NCBI GenBank assembly: GCA_013373005.1
Contig: JABXIP010000261.1
Location: 1-13,769, forward strand
DNA length: 13,769 nt
Origin: Cytophagia bacterium
GTDB taxonomy: Bacteria > Bacteroidota > Bacteroidia > Cytophagales > Cyclobacteriaceae
Reading direction: 5' to 3'
Positions within the stretch are counted from its first letter, which is position 1, and each line of letters opens with the position of its first letter. This document shows, piece by piece, positions 1 to 5,902 of this stretch. The notes beneath the pieces were generated by a model. That model was given only the letters and a program-made list of their open reading frames with translations, was not told the origin of the DNA and searched no databases. The position numbers and the translations under genes were made by a program.

Positions 1-57
1 AGTGCTGGTAAGAAGACTATCGAAAAGATGTACTCTTACATCTTACCCGCCAATTAG
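1..57 (+). CDS. possible 3' end of an upstream gene (partial)
   Basis: Reading frame 1 is open from the window edge to a TAG stop and gives 18 residues ending in YILPAN. It would converge with the LysR gene with a 9-bp gap. I do not recognise the fragment and 18 residues are too few to assign a family. Frame 2 is also open here, to position 70, so coding status is uncertain. A perfect hairpin at 25-44 lies inside it, which argues that part of this DNA may instead be a terminator. Confidence 0.25.
   Translation, partial: SAGKKTIEKMYSYILPAN
23..44 (-). terminator. hairpin downstream of the LysR gene
   Basis: A perfect 8-bp inverted repeat (AAGATGTA at 25-32, TACATCTT at 37-44) has a 4-nt loop. 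Read on the minus strand it begins 23 nt after the LysR stop codon and ends in TTTT, so it resembles a weak intrinsic terminator for that gene. The stem is AT-rich and the T-tract is short. It could also serve or overlap the gene entering from the left. Confidence 0.4.
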
Positions 58-66
58 TCTATATCT

Positions 67-990
67 CTAATAGTTCTCATACCAGCCAAAATACTCATCA
101 ACAAGATTTTGCTTCCTTTCACGGACAAACTCTAGATAAGCTAATGCCACAGGCGACAGGTTTTTAGACCTCATCCAAATAAGATTCCATTGAGTTGTAA
201 TGGGTAAACCCTTAATAGGGATAATCTCGAGCTGGTGGTTTTTCAGCTCATTCCTCAAACCTATCAATGGCATAATAGAATAACCTAAACCTGCAATAAC
301 TGCCTGTTTCACAGCTTCATTGGAGGTAAGCTCAAGTTTTTTATAGGTCGATATCGACTTGGAAAGTATAAACTCTTCCATAGCATTTCTGGTAGCAGAA
401 CCTTCCTCCCTATAAATCAGTGGATGCTTCTTAAGAAAGCCCATTTTCTTTTCTGTTGCTTCCAATTTCAGCTGTGGACTTCCTACCAAATAGAGCTTAT
501 TTTTAAGCAAAGGGACACGGTCTGCTTTCAGCTGGTCCGGCACAACAGAAACAAGGGAAAAGTCAACCTCATTCTGTTCAAGACTATCAATCACACGTGA
601 CTTATTGGTCACGTCCATCACCAAATCCACCCCTGGATTACTGTAAATAAATTCCGAAAGAAAGTAGGGCATTACATATTTTCCGGTAGATACTACCGAC
701 ACCTTCAGCCTACCTGCCAACTGATTTTTATAGGTGAGTGTTTTATAATTTATTGCCTCAACTTCATTCAGAATTTTCTCAGCTGTTAGAGCAATCTCCT
801 TTCCAAAATCAGTAATGTATAGCTGCCTTCCAACCACTTCAAACAATGGGACAGAGAACTGATCTTGAAATTTTTTAAGCTGAATTGATACCGCAGGCTG
901 GGTTAAAAACAACTCCTCAGCAGCCTTTGTAACACTCTGAACCTGAGATATTTTATAGAATATTTTAAGCTGATGCAATGTGTAATCCAT
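67..990 (-). CDS. LysR-family regulator, CbbR/CmpR-like
   Basis: This 307-residue protein has the usual LysR length and layout. An N-terminal winged helix-turn-helix occupies about residues 1-62, with the recognition segment QPAVSIQLKK at 31-40 inside the motif AAEELFLTQPAVS. A linker helix follows (about 63-90), then a two-lobed effector domain from about 92 whose first strand reads GRLKVSVVSTGKYVMP. That strand and the start (TLHQLKIF) resemble CbbR, RbcR and CmpR, the LysR subgroup that controls CO2 fixation and bicarbonate uptake. It is divergent from an operon ending in a bicarbonate permease, the usual arrangement of a LysR regulator and its target, so it probably activates that operon. 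The effector molecule cannot be read from sequence. Family is secure, subgroup likely, target inferred from context. Confidence 0.93.
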   Translation of the reverse strand: MDYTLHQLKIFYKISQVQSVTKAAEELFLTQPAVSIQLKKFQDQFSVPLFEVVGRQLYITDFGKEIALTAEKILNEVEAINYKTLTYKNQLAGRLKVSVVSTGKYVMPYFLSEFIYSNPGVDLVMDVTNKSRVIDSLEQNEVDFSLVSVVPDQLKADRVPLLKNKLYLVGSPQLKLEATEKKMGFLKKHPLIYREEGSATRNAMEEFILSKSISTYKKLELTSNEAVKQAVIAGLGYSIMPLIGLRNELKNHQLEIIPIKGLPITTQWNLIWMRSKNLSPVALAYLEFVRERKQNLVDEYFGWYENY

Positions 991-997
991 AAATATT

Positions 998-1009
998 ATT
1001 TATGTAAAT
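998..1009. promoter_or_regulatory. candidate LysR operator palindrome
   Basis: ATTTA-TG-TAAAT is a perfect 5-bp inverted repeat with a 2-bp spacer, lying in the divergent region. A T-N11-A pair (996 and 1008) fits the loose LysR-box pattern. It lies just downstream of the regulator's -7 box, about where its transcription would start, as expected for autorepression. The region is AT-rich, so chance palindromes are possible. Confidence 0.35.
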
Positions 1010-1014
1010 CATAT

Positions 1015-1022
1015 CAAATATA
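1015..1022 (-). promoter_or_regulatory. -7 box for the LysR gene
   Basis: On the minus strand this reads TATATTTG, an exact match to the Bacteroidota TAnnTTTG -7 element, 24 nt before the LysR start codon. The nearest upstream TTG is only 14 nt away, shorter than the usual 17-23 nt spacing for the -33 element, so the promoter is only half supported. Confidence 0.42.
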
Positions 1023-1048
1023 AATAAAAATTTATCCAATACGAGACA

Positions 1049-1056
1049 CATATTTG
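1049..1056 (+). promoter_or_regulatory. candidate -7 box for the orf84-orf96-sbtA operon
   Basis: CATATTTG differs from the TAnnTTTG consensus at one base and lies 22 nt before the orf84 start, the same spacing as at the LysR and OsmC genes. No TTG or TTTG is found at the -33 distance. A weak promoter of this kind would fit one that needs the divergent LysR regulator as activator. Confidence 0.33.
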
Positions 1057-1078
1057 CGTCCGGATTAACGAATCACGG

Positions 1079-1333
1079 ATGAACAGTACAACTACAAAAC
1101 TCGATCAGAAGCCACCCAAAAAGCTCGTGGCAGAGAGTAGAAAAGAAGCCTCTCAAAATCTATCTACCAAACTAATTTTCATGGGCATTGTAATACTTGC
1201 CCTTTGCTGCTGGCTAATGCTGGTGAACTTCATGACAAGCACCTTGATAGTGCCTGCCACTGCCAGTGCGGCCATCATTTTCCTGGCAGCTTTGAACTAC
1301 TTTATTACTGACGCTAAACCCGACCAAAAATGA
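1079..1333 (+). CDS. small two-helix membrane protein (orf84), unknown function
   Basis: 84 residues. The first 30 are hydrophilic and basic (many K, R, Q, S and T). Two hydrophobic helices follow at about 32-52 (containing GIVILALCCWLML) and 56-76 (containing ATASAAIIFLAAL), joined by a very short turn, then a polar tail. The positive N-terminus suggests both ends are cytoplasmic and the protein is a helical hairpin in the inner membrane. It is the first gene of the operon facing the LysR regulator, and its stop overlaps the start of orf96 by 4 nt (ATGA), which suggests coupled translation. I do not recognise a family. A role as a small accessory subunit of the bicarbonate permease downstream is inference from position only. 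The single ATG start sits at a suitable distance from a -7-like box. Confidence 0.8.
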   Translation: MNSTTTKLDQKPPKKLVAESRKEASQNLSTKLIFMGIVILALCCWLMLVNFMTSTLIVPATASAAIIFLAALNYFITDAKPDQK

Positions 1334-1620
1334 TCAGAGAGAAGAACGATAATATCGAGTTGATTAAAGGAGAGTTGTCTCCATCAGCAGCAAAAGCAAG
1401 CTTTAATGGAATGCTTGAAGGCATGACTCAAGAACTCAACCTGGAAAAGCTAAGAAGCTTTGAAAAGGATAGCCCGAACCTACAATTAGAGACATTACAA
1501 GAGCAGATTGATTATTTGAAAATGCAAAAAAGAGAACTCAACGAAAGGCTACAAATGGCAGAGCAGCTGGGTTGCAATGTGCAAATGTGCCTGTCTTTCA
1601 AACTCAATCTCTCTAAGTAG
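1330..1620 (+). CDS. small coiled-coil protein (orf96), unknown function
   Basis: 96 residues, soluble, with no signal peptide or membrane segment. Residues 9-47 form an N-terminal part (IELIKGELSPSAAKASF...) likely made of a short strand and helices. Residues 50-80 are a charged heptad-like helix consistent with a coiled coil. The end (MCLSFKLNLSK) looks like a final beta strand. The overall pattern recalls small proteins of unknown function that I have seen in other Bacteroidota (an I/L-G-x-F/L-SP-x-x-AK start, a charged helix, a terminal strand), but this is from memory and unverified. It begins inside the orf84 stop codon and lies 33 bp before sbtA. It is not a PII-like SbtB: it is too short and lacks the alternating alpha/beta ferredoxin-like pattern. 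It could regulate or scaffold the permease, or be unrelated. Confidence 0.78.
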   Translation: MIREKNDNIELIKGELSPSAAKASFNGMLEGMTQELNLEKLRSFEKDSPNLQLETLQEQIDYLKMQKRELNERLQMAEQLGCNVQMCLSFKLNLSK

Positions 1621-1653
1621 TCATTAACCTCATGCCTTATACGTCAAAAACAT

Positions 1654-2616
1654 ATGGAACTTCAGCTTTTACTTGACAACCTAACTAACCCTGCCCTACT
1701 CTTTTTCTTTCTCGGCCTGATGGCCGTTCAACTCAAATCAGACCTGGAAATTCCACCAACTTCCTCCAAATTCATTTCACTCTACCTTTTATTCTCTATT
1801 GGCTTTAAAGGAGGCCAAGAGCTTTCGCATAGCCATCTGGATATGGAGATCATGTGGTCATTGCTCTTCGGAGTATTACTTGCGCTGGTGGTTCCGTTGT
1901 ACACTTTCTTCATCTTAAAAAGGAAGTTGGGCGTTTGGAATGCAGGAGCCATTGCGGCCGCTTATGGATCGGTGAGTGCCGTGACTTTTGTCACATCGGT
2001 TTCCTTCCTGGAAATGCAGCAAATTGAGTTCGGTGGTCATATGGTGGCAGTAATGGCACTGATGGAAGCACCATCTATCATAGTTGGAGTGTTACTCCTC
2101 AATCTCTTCAATAAGGAAGCAAAAGGGCAGGTTTCTTTCAGTCATATCCTGAAACATGCCCTCACCAATGGCAGTGTTATGCTGATTATCGGTAGCCTGA
2201 TTATTGGGTATCTGGCTAACGATGCTCAAGCTCAAGGCATTGAGCCCTTTACTACAGATATATTCAAGGGTTTCCTCGCTGTCTTTTTGCTAGATATGGG
2301 AATAGTCAGTGGTAAGAAACTTGCTTCCTTTTTACAACATGGTTGGTTTTCTCTGGCCTTCGCCATTGTAGTGCCCCTAATTAACGGTTGTATAGTCGCT
2401 GTGATTAGCCAAGGCGTAACTGCCACTGAAGGCAACAGATTCCTATTCTCGATACTAGCAGCCAGTGCCTCGTACATTGCAGTGCCCGCTGCCATGAAAC
2501 TAGCAGCACCTCAGGCTAATCCTAGCCTCTATTTACCCATGGCCCTGGCCATTACCTTCCCACTCAATATCACCCTAGGCATGCCACTTTACCTTTCGAT
2601 CATCCATATGACCTAA
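1654..2616 (+). CDS. sbtA: SbtA-family sodium-dependent bicarbonate permease
   Basis: This 320-residue integral membrane protein is hydrophobic throughout, with about ten helices in two halves. Landmarks aligning with cyanobacterial SbtA are AAYGSVSAVTFVTSVSFLE (102-120), MEAPSIIVG (137-145), the second-half motif AASASYIAVPAAM (269-281) and PQANPSLYLP (286-295). SbtA imports bicarbonate with sodium across the cytoplasmic membrane. This copy is shorter than cyanobacterial SbtA (about 370 residues). The central cytoplasmic linker between the halves is only about 20 residues (NKEAKGQVSFSHILKHALTN) rather than a long charged loop. At the position where the cyanobacterial motif reads ASSSDISGPP it has Tyr for Asp, so substrate or regulation may differ. 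It is the last gene of a three-gene operon controlled, by inference, by the divergent CbbR-like regulator. A terminator-like hairpin follows. Family is secure; bicarbonate as substrate is likely but not proven. Confidence 0.9.
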   Translation: MELQLLLDNLTNPALLFFFLGLMAVQLKSDLEIPPTSSKFISLYLLFSIGFKGGQELSHSHLDMEIMWSLLFGVLLALVVPLYTFFILKRKLGVWNAGAIAAAYGSVSAVTFVTSVSFLEMQQIEFGGHMVAVMALMEAPSIIVGVLLLNLFNKEAKGQVSFSHILKHALTNGSVMLIIGSLIIGYLANDAQAQGIEPFTTDIFKGFLAVFLLDMGIVSGKKLASFLQHGWFSLAFAIVVPLINGCIVAVISQGVTATEGNRFLFSILAASASYIAVPAAMKLAAPQANPSLYLPMALAITFPLNITLGMPLYLSIIHMT

Positions 2617-2634
2617 CGCATCGGAGAAGTAAAC

Positions 2635-2660
2635 GACCAGATGTTGCAAGACATCTGGTC
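2635..2660 (+). terminator. hairpin after sbtA
   Basis: A perfect 10-bp inverted repeat (GACCAGATGT at 2635-2644, ACATCTGGTC at 2651-2660) with the 6-nt loop TGCAAG starts 18 nt after the sbtA stop. No T-tract follows, so it may stop transcription weakly or protect the 3' end of the mRNA. It is the longest perfect stem in the window. Confidence 0.6.
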
Positions 2661-2727
2661 ACCTAAACTTGAGATTTCCAGTTGATGCGCCATACTCACG
2701 CTTAAATTGGATTTCCAAATTCTAAGC

Positions 2728-2949
2728 ATGGAATCCATCACCCGCAAAGGAGACATCAAAGCTATTACTGATAAGGTGAATGAAATCTATCTGTCGCGGT
2801 TGAACTCCCTGCCTTCAATGCTTTCGTACAGTATTGCTCTCCAAACATCAAAAATTCTTTAATGGCACTTCACAAATGTCAACGTACTATCAGGAAGCCT
2901 TTTTAAGAAGATGAAGGAACTTAGGTCTGTGTATGGTTTAAAGGATTGA
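2728..2949 (+). pseudogene. possible gene remnant: one frame with an internal stop
   Basis: From ATG at 2728 one frame encodes 44 residues (MESITRKGDIKAITDKVNEI...) up to a TAA at 2860. It then continues in the same frame for 28 more codons, ending ...KKMKELRSVYGLKD before TGA at 2947. Both halves have protein-like composition (charged, amphipathic), and the tail looks like a natural C-terminus. This could be a decayed small gene or the fused ends of a deleted one; the first 44 codons could also be a real small gene. I do not recognise the sequence, and chance open frames of this size are common. Confidence 0.2.
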
Positions 2950-2967
2950 ATTTTAGCTTAAATTCAA
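2946..2967 (+). promoter_or_regulatory. hairpin directly before the YjbR-like start codon
   Basis: TTGAATTT (2946-2953) and AAATTCAA (2960-2967) form a perfect 8-bp stem with a 6-nt loop, ending 3 nt before the ATG at 2971. In mRNA it would cover the ribosome landing region. It could tune translation of the downstream gene, or be a weak terminator of the remnant frame. It is AT-rich and so only moderately stable. Confidence 0.35.
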
Positions 2968-2970
2968 GGG

Positions 2971-3297
2971 ATGACCTCTAAAGAGTCCTTCTTCGACATG
3001 TGTCATTCCTTTCCAGGAGTAGAACAAAACCCACACTTTGAGCGCACGGCTTTTAAGGTAACCGGGAAACGCATTTTCGCAACTTACCACGGCCCATCTA
3101 ATAGCGCCAATATTGTACTCAGTCCGACTGAACAACACACCTTCTGCGAATATGAAGGAGGAGCAATTTATCCGGTTCCTAACAAATGGGGAGAAAAAGG
3201 TTGGACTACTTTTGAGCTAAAATCTATCCCTCCTGAATTAGTTCTGGAAGCGTTGAATCTTGCCTATGCAACTTGCAAAAAAATCAAAAACAAGTAA
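2971..3297 (+). CDS. YjbR/MmcQ-family protein
   Basis: This 108-residue soluble protein matches the usual length and pattern of the YjbR/MmcQ family (CyaY-like fold, formerly DUF419). It has the N-terminal SFPGVEQNPHFERTAFKVTGKRIFAT signature (residues 13-38), a central strand segment with VLSPTEQ, the turn-rich part NKWGEKGWTTFEL, and a C-terminal helix LEALNLAYATCKKI. Members are often called DNA-binding, but the biochemical role is unclear and I assign none. It stands alone, with a hairpin just before its start codon and 162 bp of non-coding DNA after it. There is no signal peptide or membrane segment. The ATG at 2971 is chosen because the family normally starts only a few residues before this signature. 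Confidence 0.85.
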   Translation: MTSKESFFDMCHSFPGVEQNPHFERTAFKVTGKRIFATYHGPSNSANIVLSPTEQHTFCEYEGGAIYPVPNKWGEKGWTTFELKSIPPELVLEALNLAYATCKKIKNK

Positions 3298-3334
3298 ATA
3301 AAATAGACTCCCTTGTTACGATTGCGAACACCGT

Positions 3335-3359
3335 TTCACTAGAAGTGTCTAATAGTGAA
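3335..3359 (+). terminator. weak hairpin after the YjbR-like gene
   Basis: TTCACTA (3335-3341) and TAGTGAA (3353-3359) form a 7-bp stem around an 11-nt loop, 38 nt after the stop codon. No T-tract follows. An alternative small stem, CACT/AGTG (3337-3340 with 3344-3347), competes with it. Confidence 0.25.
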
Positions 3360-3391
3360 CAACTTGAAACTCTTAAATAGGCTCAAAACAA

Positions 3392-3417
3392 GCCAGAAGC
3401 GAGGTTTCCTCTCTGGC
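3392..3417 (+). repeat. GC-rich bulged hairpin before the FtsX gene
   Basis: GCCAGA (3392-3397) and TCTGGC (3412-3417) form an outer stem, and GAGG/CCTC (3401-3404, 3408-3411) an inner stem with a TTT loop and a 3-nt bulge (AGC). It is the most stable structure in the 162-bp gap at 3298-3459 and lies 42 nt before the next start codon. It could end transcription from the left or lie in the leader of the permease mRNA. No TAnnTTTG promoter is seen here. Confidence 0.35.
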
Positions 3418-3459
3418 ACGCACTTGGCTTAGCTCATAACGGATAGAAAACAATTTAAC

Positions 3460-5898
3460 ATGCTAAAGAGCTTCCTACTTATTTCCATAAGAAGTATGTG
3501 GAGCAAAAGCGGCAGTGCCTTACTAAACATTATCTGTTTGGCATTGGGTGTTGCCACTTGCCTCTTCATTTCAAACTATATCTTTTACGAACTCAGCTTC
3601 GATGCCTTTCATGCCAATGCCAACAGACTTTACAGGTTGGAGACAGATGATTATCGCAATCAGGAGATAACCAGAAGAGATGCGTTTACTCCATTTGGAA
3701 AAGGAGATGAGTTAAAAGAACAATTCTCTCAGGTTGAAGATTACTTCCGCTTAATCCCATTTTCAGAAAACTATTCTGCTTTTCTGGTCTCTAATTTCGG
3801 GGCGATAGAACGAACACATTATGTTGAAACCGCCTACTATGCCGACAATAGCATTTTAGATTTACTCAACATTGAAATAATTGAGAAGTCTGAATCGGCA
3901 CTATCTAAAACTAATACCGCTGCCATTTCTTTTGAATTGGCCAAAAGTCTATTCCCAGATGAAATCAAAGAAGGCCAATCCATTCTCGGTAAAAGTGTAC
4001 GCAACAGAACCTCCGACCTTCAAAGCCAGCAGTATGAAATTACGGTGGTGTTCGAAAAACTACCAATCAATTCGCACCTACATTTTGATGCTCTTTTCTC
4101 GACTGTAGGCGAAGACTTACTTCTCGACAATTCATCGTCTTCCAACTCGCTTACTTATGTATTGCTTCGTGAAGATGCTGATCCAGCGGCCATAAACAAC
4201 CAACTGCTAAAGCAAAGTATCCCGACCGATGAATTTATTACCTATTACAAAAGCACCTCTCTGTATCCATTAAAGAGCATTCATCTTGGTCATCAAACTT
4301 CCAATCAGCCATCGTCTCCAACCAATGTCATGTTTCTGATATTTCTCGGTGCCATTGGTATTATAGTGCTCTTGCTCTCAACTACCAACTATGTCAATAA
4401 CTGCATTATCACAGCACTAGACAGGGCCAAGGAAATTGGTATTAGGAAACTACTTGGCGTGAGTCCGAACCAACTGAGGCAAAGTATTTATTTTGAAAGC
4501 CTTTTTACTAACCTCATTGCATCTGTTCTCGGAGTCTTACTTTTCATCATCGGTCAAAGGTCAGCCAGAATTTTTATTGATGTTGGTTACCCTGTCGGAT
4601 ATAGTTCGGAAAGAATTCAATTGCTTGCCCTTACCGTGTTGGCAATAATTCTACTCACCACCATTTTTACGGCTGGTTACCCGGCACAGCTGCTTAACTC
4701 TTTAAAGCTTACTCAAGCTTTAAAGGGCAAGAATGTCGTATTTCAATCGAAGCAGTCTTCCAGCGGGGCCAGAGCTATGAAGACCTTGTTGGTCTTTCAG
4801 CTGGCTATGAGTATGATCTTTGTCTCAGGTGCTTTTGCAGTTTATTCTCAACTCAACTACTTAAAAGAGAAGGACAAGCGAAGTATTGCCCTAGAGGTTC
4901 GTGGTAAATTCCCGGGCCTCACGGGTTCGAATGAATATGCCGCTGATTTAAATACCGTATATCTCAGGTCTGCCCTTGAGGAAGGCACCATCAATTCCTT
5001 TAAAATCAGCAACCTTTCAAACGGGCAGGTACGCATGCGGCAATACATTGCACCACTTAGTTTGGAAGGCGATTCCAGCACATATGATGGTCAGTTTTTA
5101 TTATCCATTGTCGATCATAATTATTGGTCGAATGACACCAGTGTTTTCATTAGTGGATCGAATTTCAGTCCTAAATTTGGAAAAGACTACAATGGCGTGA
5201 TAATCAATGAATCGGCTTTGGAGGCCATGAAATTTATCCATGCCGATATTGCCATTGGGAAAGTAGTTGGCAAGTACAACAGCATGCTTTCCGTAAAAGG
5301 AGTGATCAAAAACAGAACACCGGATGAGAAGCCAATGGTCTATGTAACCGGTTTCAGATACCCAACCTATTTTGATATCACACTCAACGTAAAAGGGAAT
5401 TCTGCAGAAAAAATTGACAAGGCATTAACGCAATTGAGAACAGACCTTCAATATGACCTCCCCAAGTTTTACTTTATTACCAGAAATTTTGAAAACCAAT
5501 CTAAACTAGAAAGAAGCTTACTGAACCTGTTCATTCTTTTTACCTGCATTGCCGTATTTGTGGCATGCATGGGAGTTTACAGCCTTTCTTCATTCACTGC
5601 TCAGAAAAGAACCAAAGAAATGGGCTTGAGAAAAATTCTGGGTGCCAATGTGAGCCAGATTCTCTACATTCTCATTTATGATTTTATGAGACTAATCTTC
5701 ATCGGGAGCATCATTTCCATTCCTTTAATAGTCTTTGGAATAAGAAGCTGGTTGAACAATTATGCGTACAGGATAGATTTGCACCCTTTACTCTTGGCTA
5801 TCCCAATACTCACCATGACGATTATTGCGGTATCCATCATTATTAAACAGTCGTGGAAAACTGCAGTGGTAAGCCCCTTGCGAGCTATAAGCAGGTAA
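3460..5898 (+). CDS. FtsX/MacB-type ABC transporter permease, orphan
   Basis: 812 residues in the duplicated Bacteroidota arrangement. An N-terminal helix (about 20-42) is followed by a large extracytoplasmic MacB-PCD-like domain (45-285). The first FtsX domain has helices near 290-312, 345-365 and 387-410. A fifth helix (441-462) precedes a second extracytoplasmic domain (465-680), and the second FtsX domain has helices near 687-708, 738-760 and 776-796. The cytoplasmic coupling motif occurs twice, as DRAKEIGIRKLLGVS (321-335) and KRTKEMGLRKILGAN (716-730), where the ATPase should dock. Such permeases use ATP hydrolysis in the cytoplasm to drive movements in the periplasm (MacB-like export or lipoprotein/peptide handling). 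No ATPase gene is adjacent, so the partner must be elsewhere. The substrate is unknown. Its stop lies 4 bp from the convergent bioA stop. Confidence 0.92.
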   Translation: MLKSFLLISIRSMWSKSGSALLNIICLALGVATCLFISNYIFYELSFDAFHANANRLYRLETDDYRNQEITRRDAFTPFGKGDELKEQFSQVEDYFRLIPFSENYSAFLVSNFGAIERTHYVETAYYADNSILDLLNIEIIEKSESALSKTNTAAISFELAKSLFPDEIKEGQSILGKSVRNRTSDLQSQQYEITVVFEKLPINSHLHFDALFSTVGEDLLLDNSSSSNSLTYVLLREDADPAAINNQLLKQSIPTDEFITYYKSTSLYPLKSIHLGHQTSNQPSSPTNVMFLIFLGAIGIIVLLLSTTNYVNNCIITALDRAKEIGIRKLLGVSPNQLRQSIYFESLFTNLIASVLGVLLFIIGQRSARIFIDVGYPVGYSSERIQLLALTVLAIILLTTIFTAGYPAQLLNSLKLTQALKGKNVVFQSKQSSSGARAMKTLLVFQLAMSMIFVSGAFAVYSQLNYLKEKDKRSIALEVRGKFPGLTGSNEYAADLNTVYLRSALEEGTINSFKISNLSNGQVRMRQYIAPLSLEGDSSTYDGQFLLSIVDHNYWSNDTSVFISGSNFSPKFGKDYNGVIINESALEAMKFIHADIAIGKVVGKYNSMLSVKGVIKNRTPDEKPMVYVTGFRYPTYFDITLNVKGNSAEKIDKALTQLRTDLQYDLPKFYFITRNFENQSKLERSLLNLFILFTCIAVFVACMGVYSLSSFTAQKRTKEMGLRKILGANVSQILYILIYDFMRLIFIGSIISIPLIVFGIRSWLNNYAYRIDLHPLLLAIPILTMTIIAVSIIIKQSWKTAVVSPLRAISR

Positions 5899-5902
5899 AG
5901 GT

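Larger units (their letters stand above)
2661..2970. other. 310-bp region without a secure gene
   Basis: Between the sbtA hairpin and the YjbR-like gene I see no secure gene, no RNA gene and no TAnnTTTG box. It holds a broken reading frame (2728-2949) and an AT-rich hairpin (2946-2967), described separately. Confidence 0.5.

Noticed and set aside
1330..1620. orf96 as an SbtB (PII-like) protein
   Set aside because: Its position near sbtA suggested it, but the sequence is a charged coiled-coil helix with no ferredoxin-like beta-alpha-beta pattern, no T-loop and no nucleotide-binding motif.
2232..2495. 87-residue minus-strand open frame inside sbtA
   Set aside because: It lies wholly within a well-supported membrane protein gene, has no recognisable domain, and its composition follows from the opposite strand.
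2661..2970. Small RNA gene between sbtA and the YjbR-like gene
   Set aside because: No promoter consensus or terminator pair frames it; only an isolated hairpin and a broken frame are visible.
2953..3138. 61-residue minus-strand frame across the start of the YjbR-like gene
   Set aside because: It overlaps a recognised family on the plus strand and shows no domain of its own.
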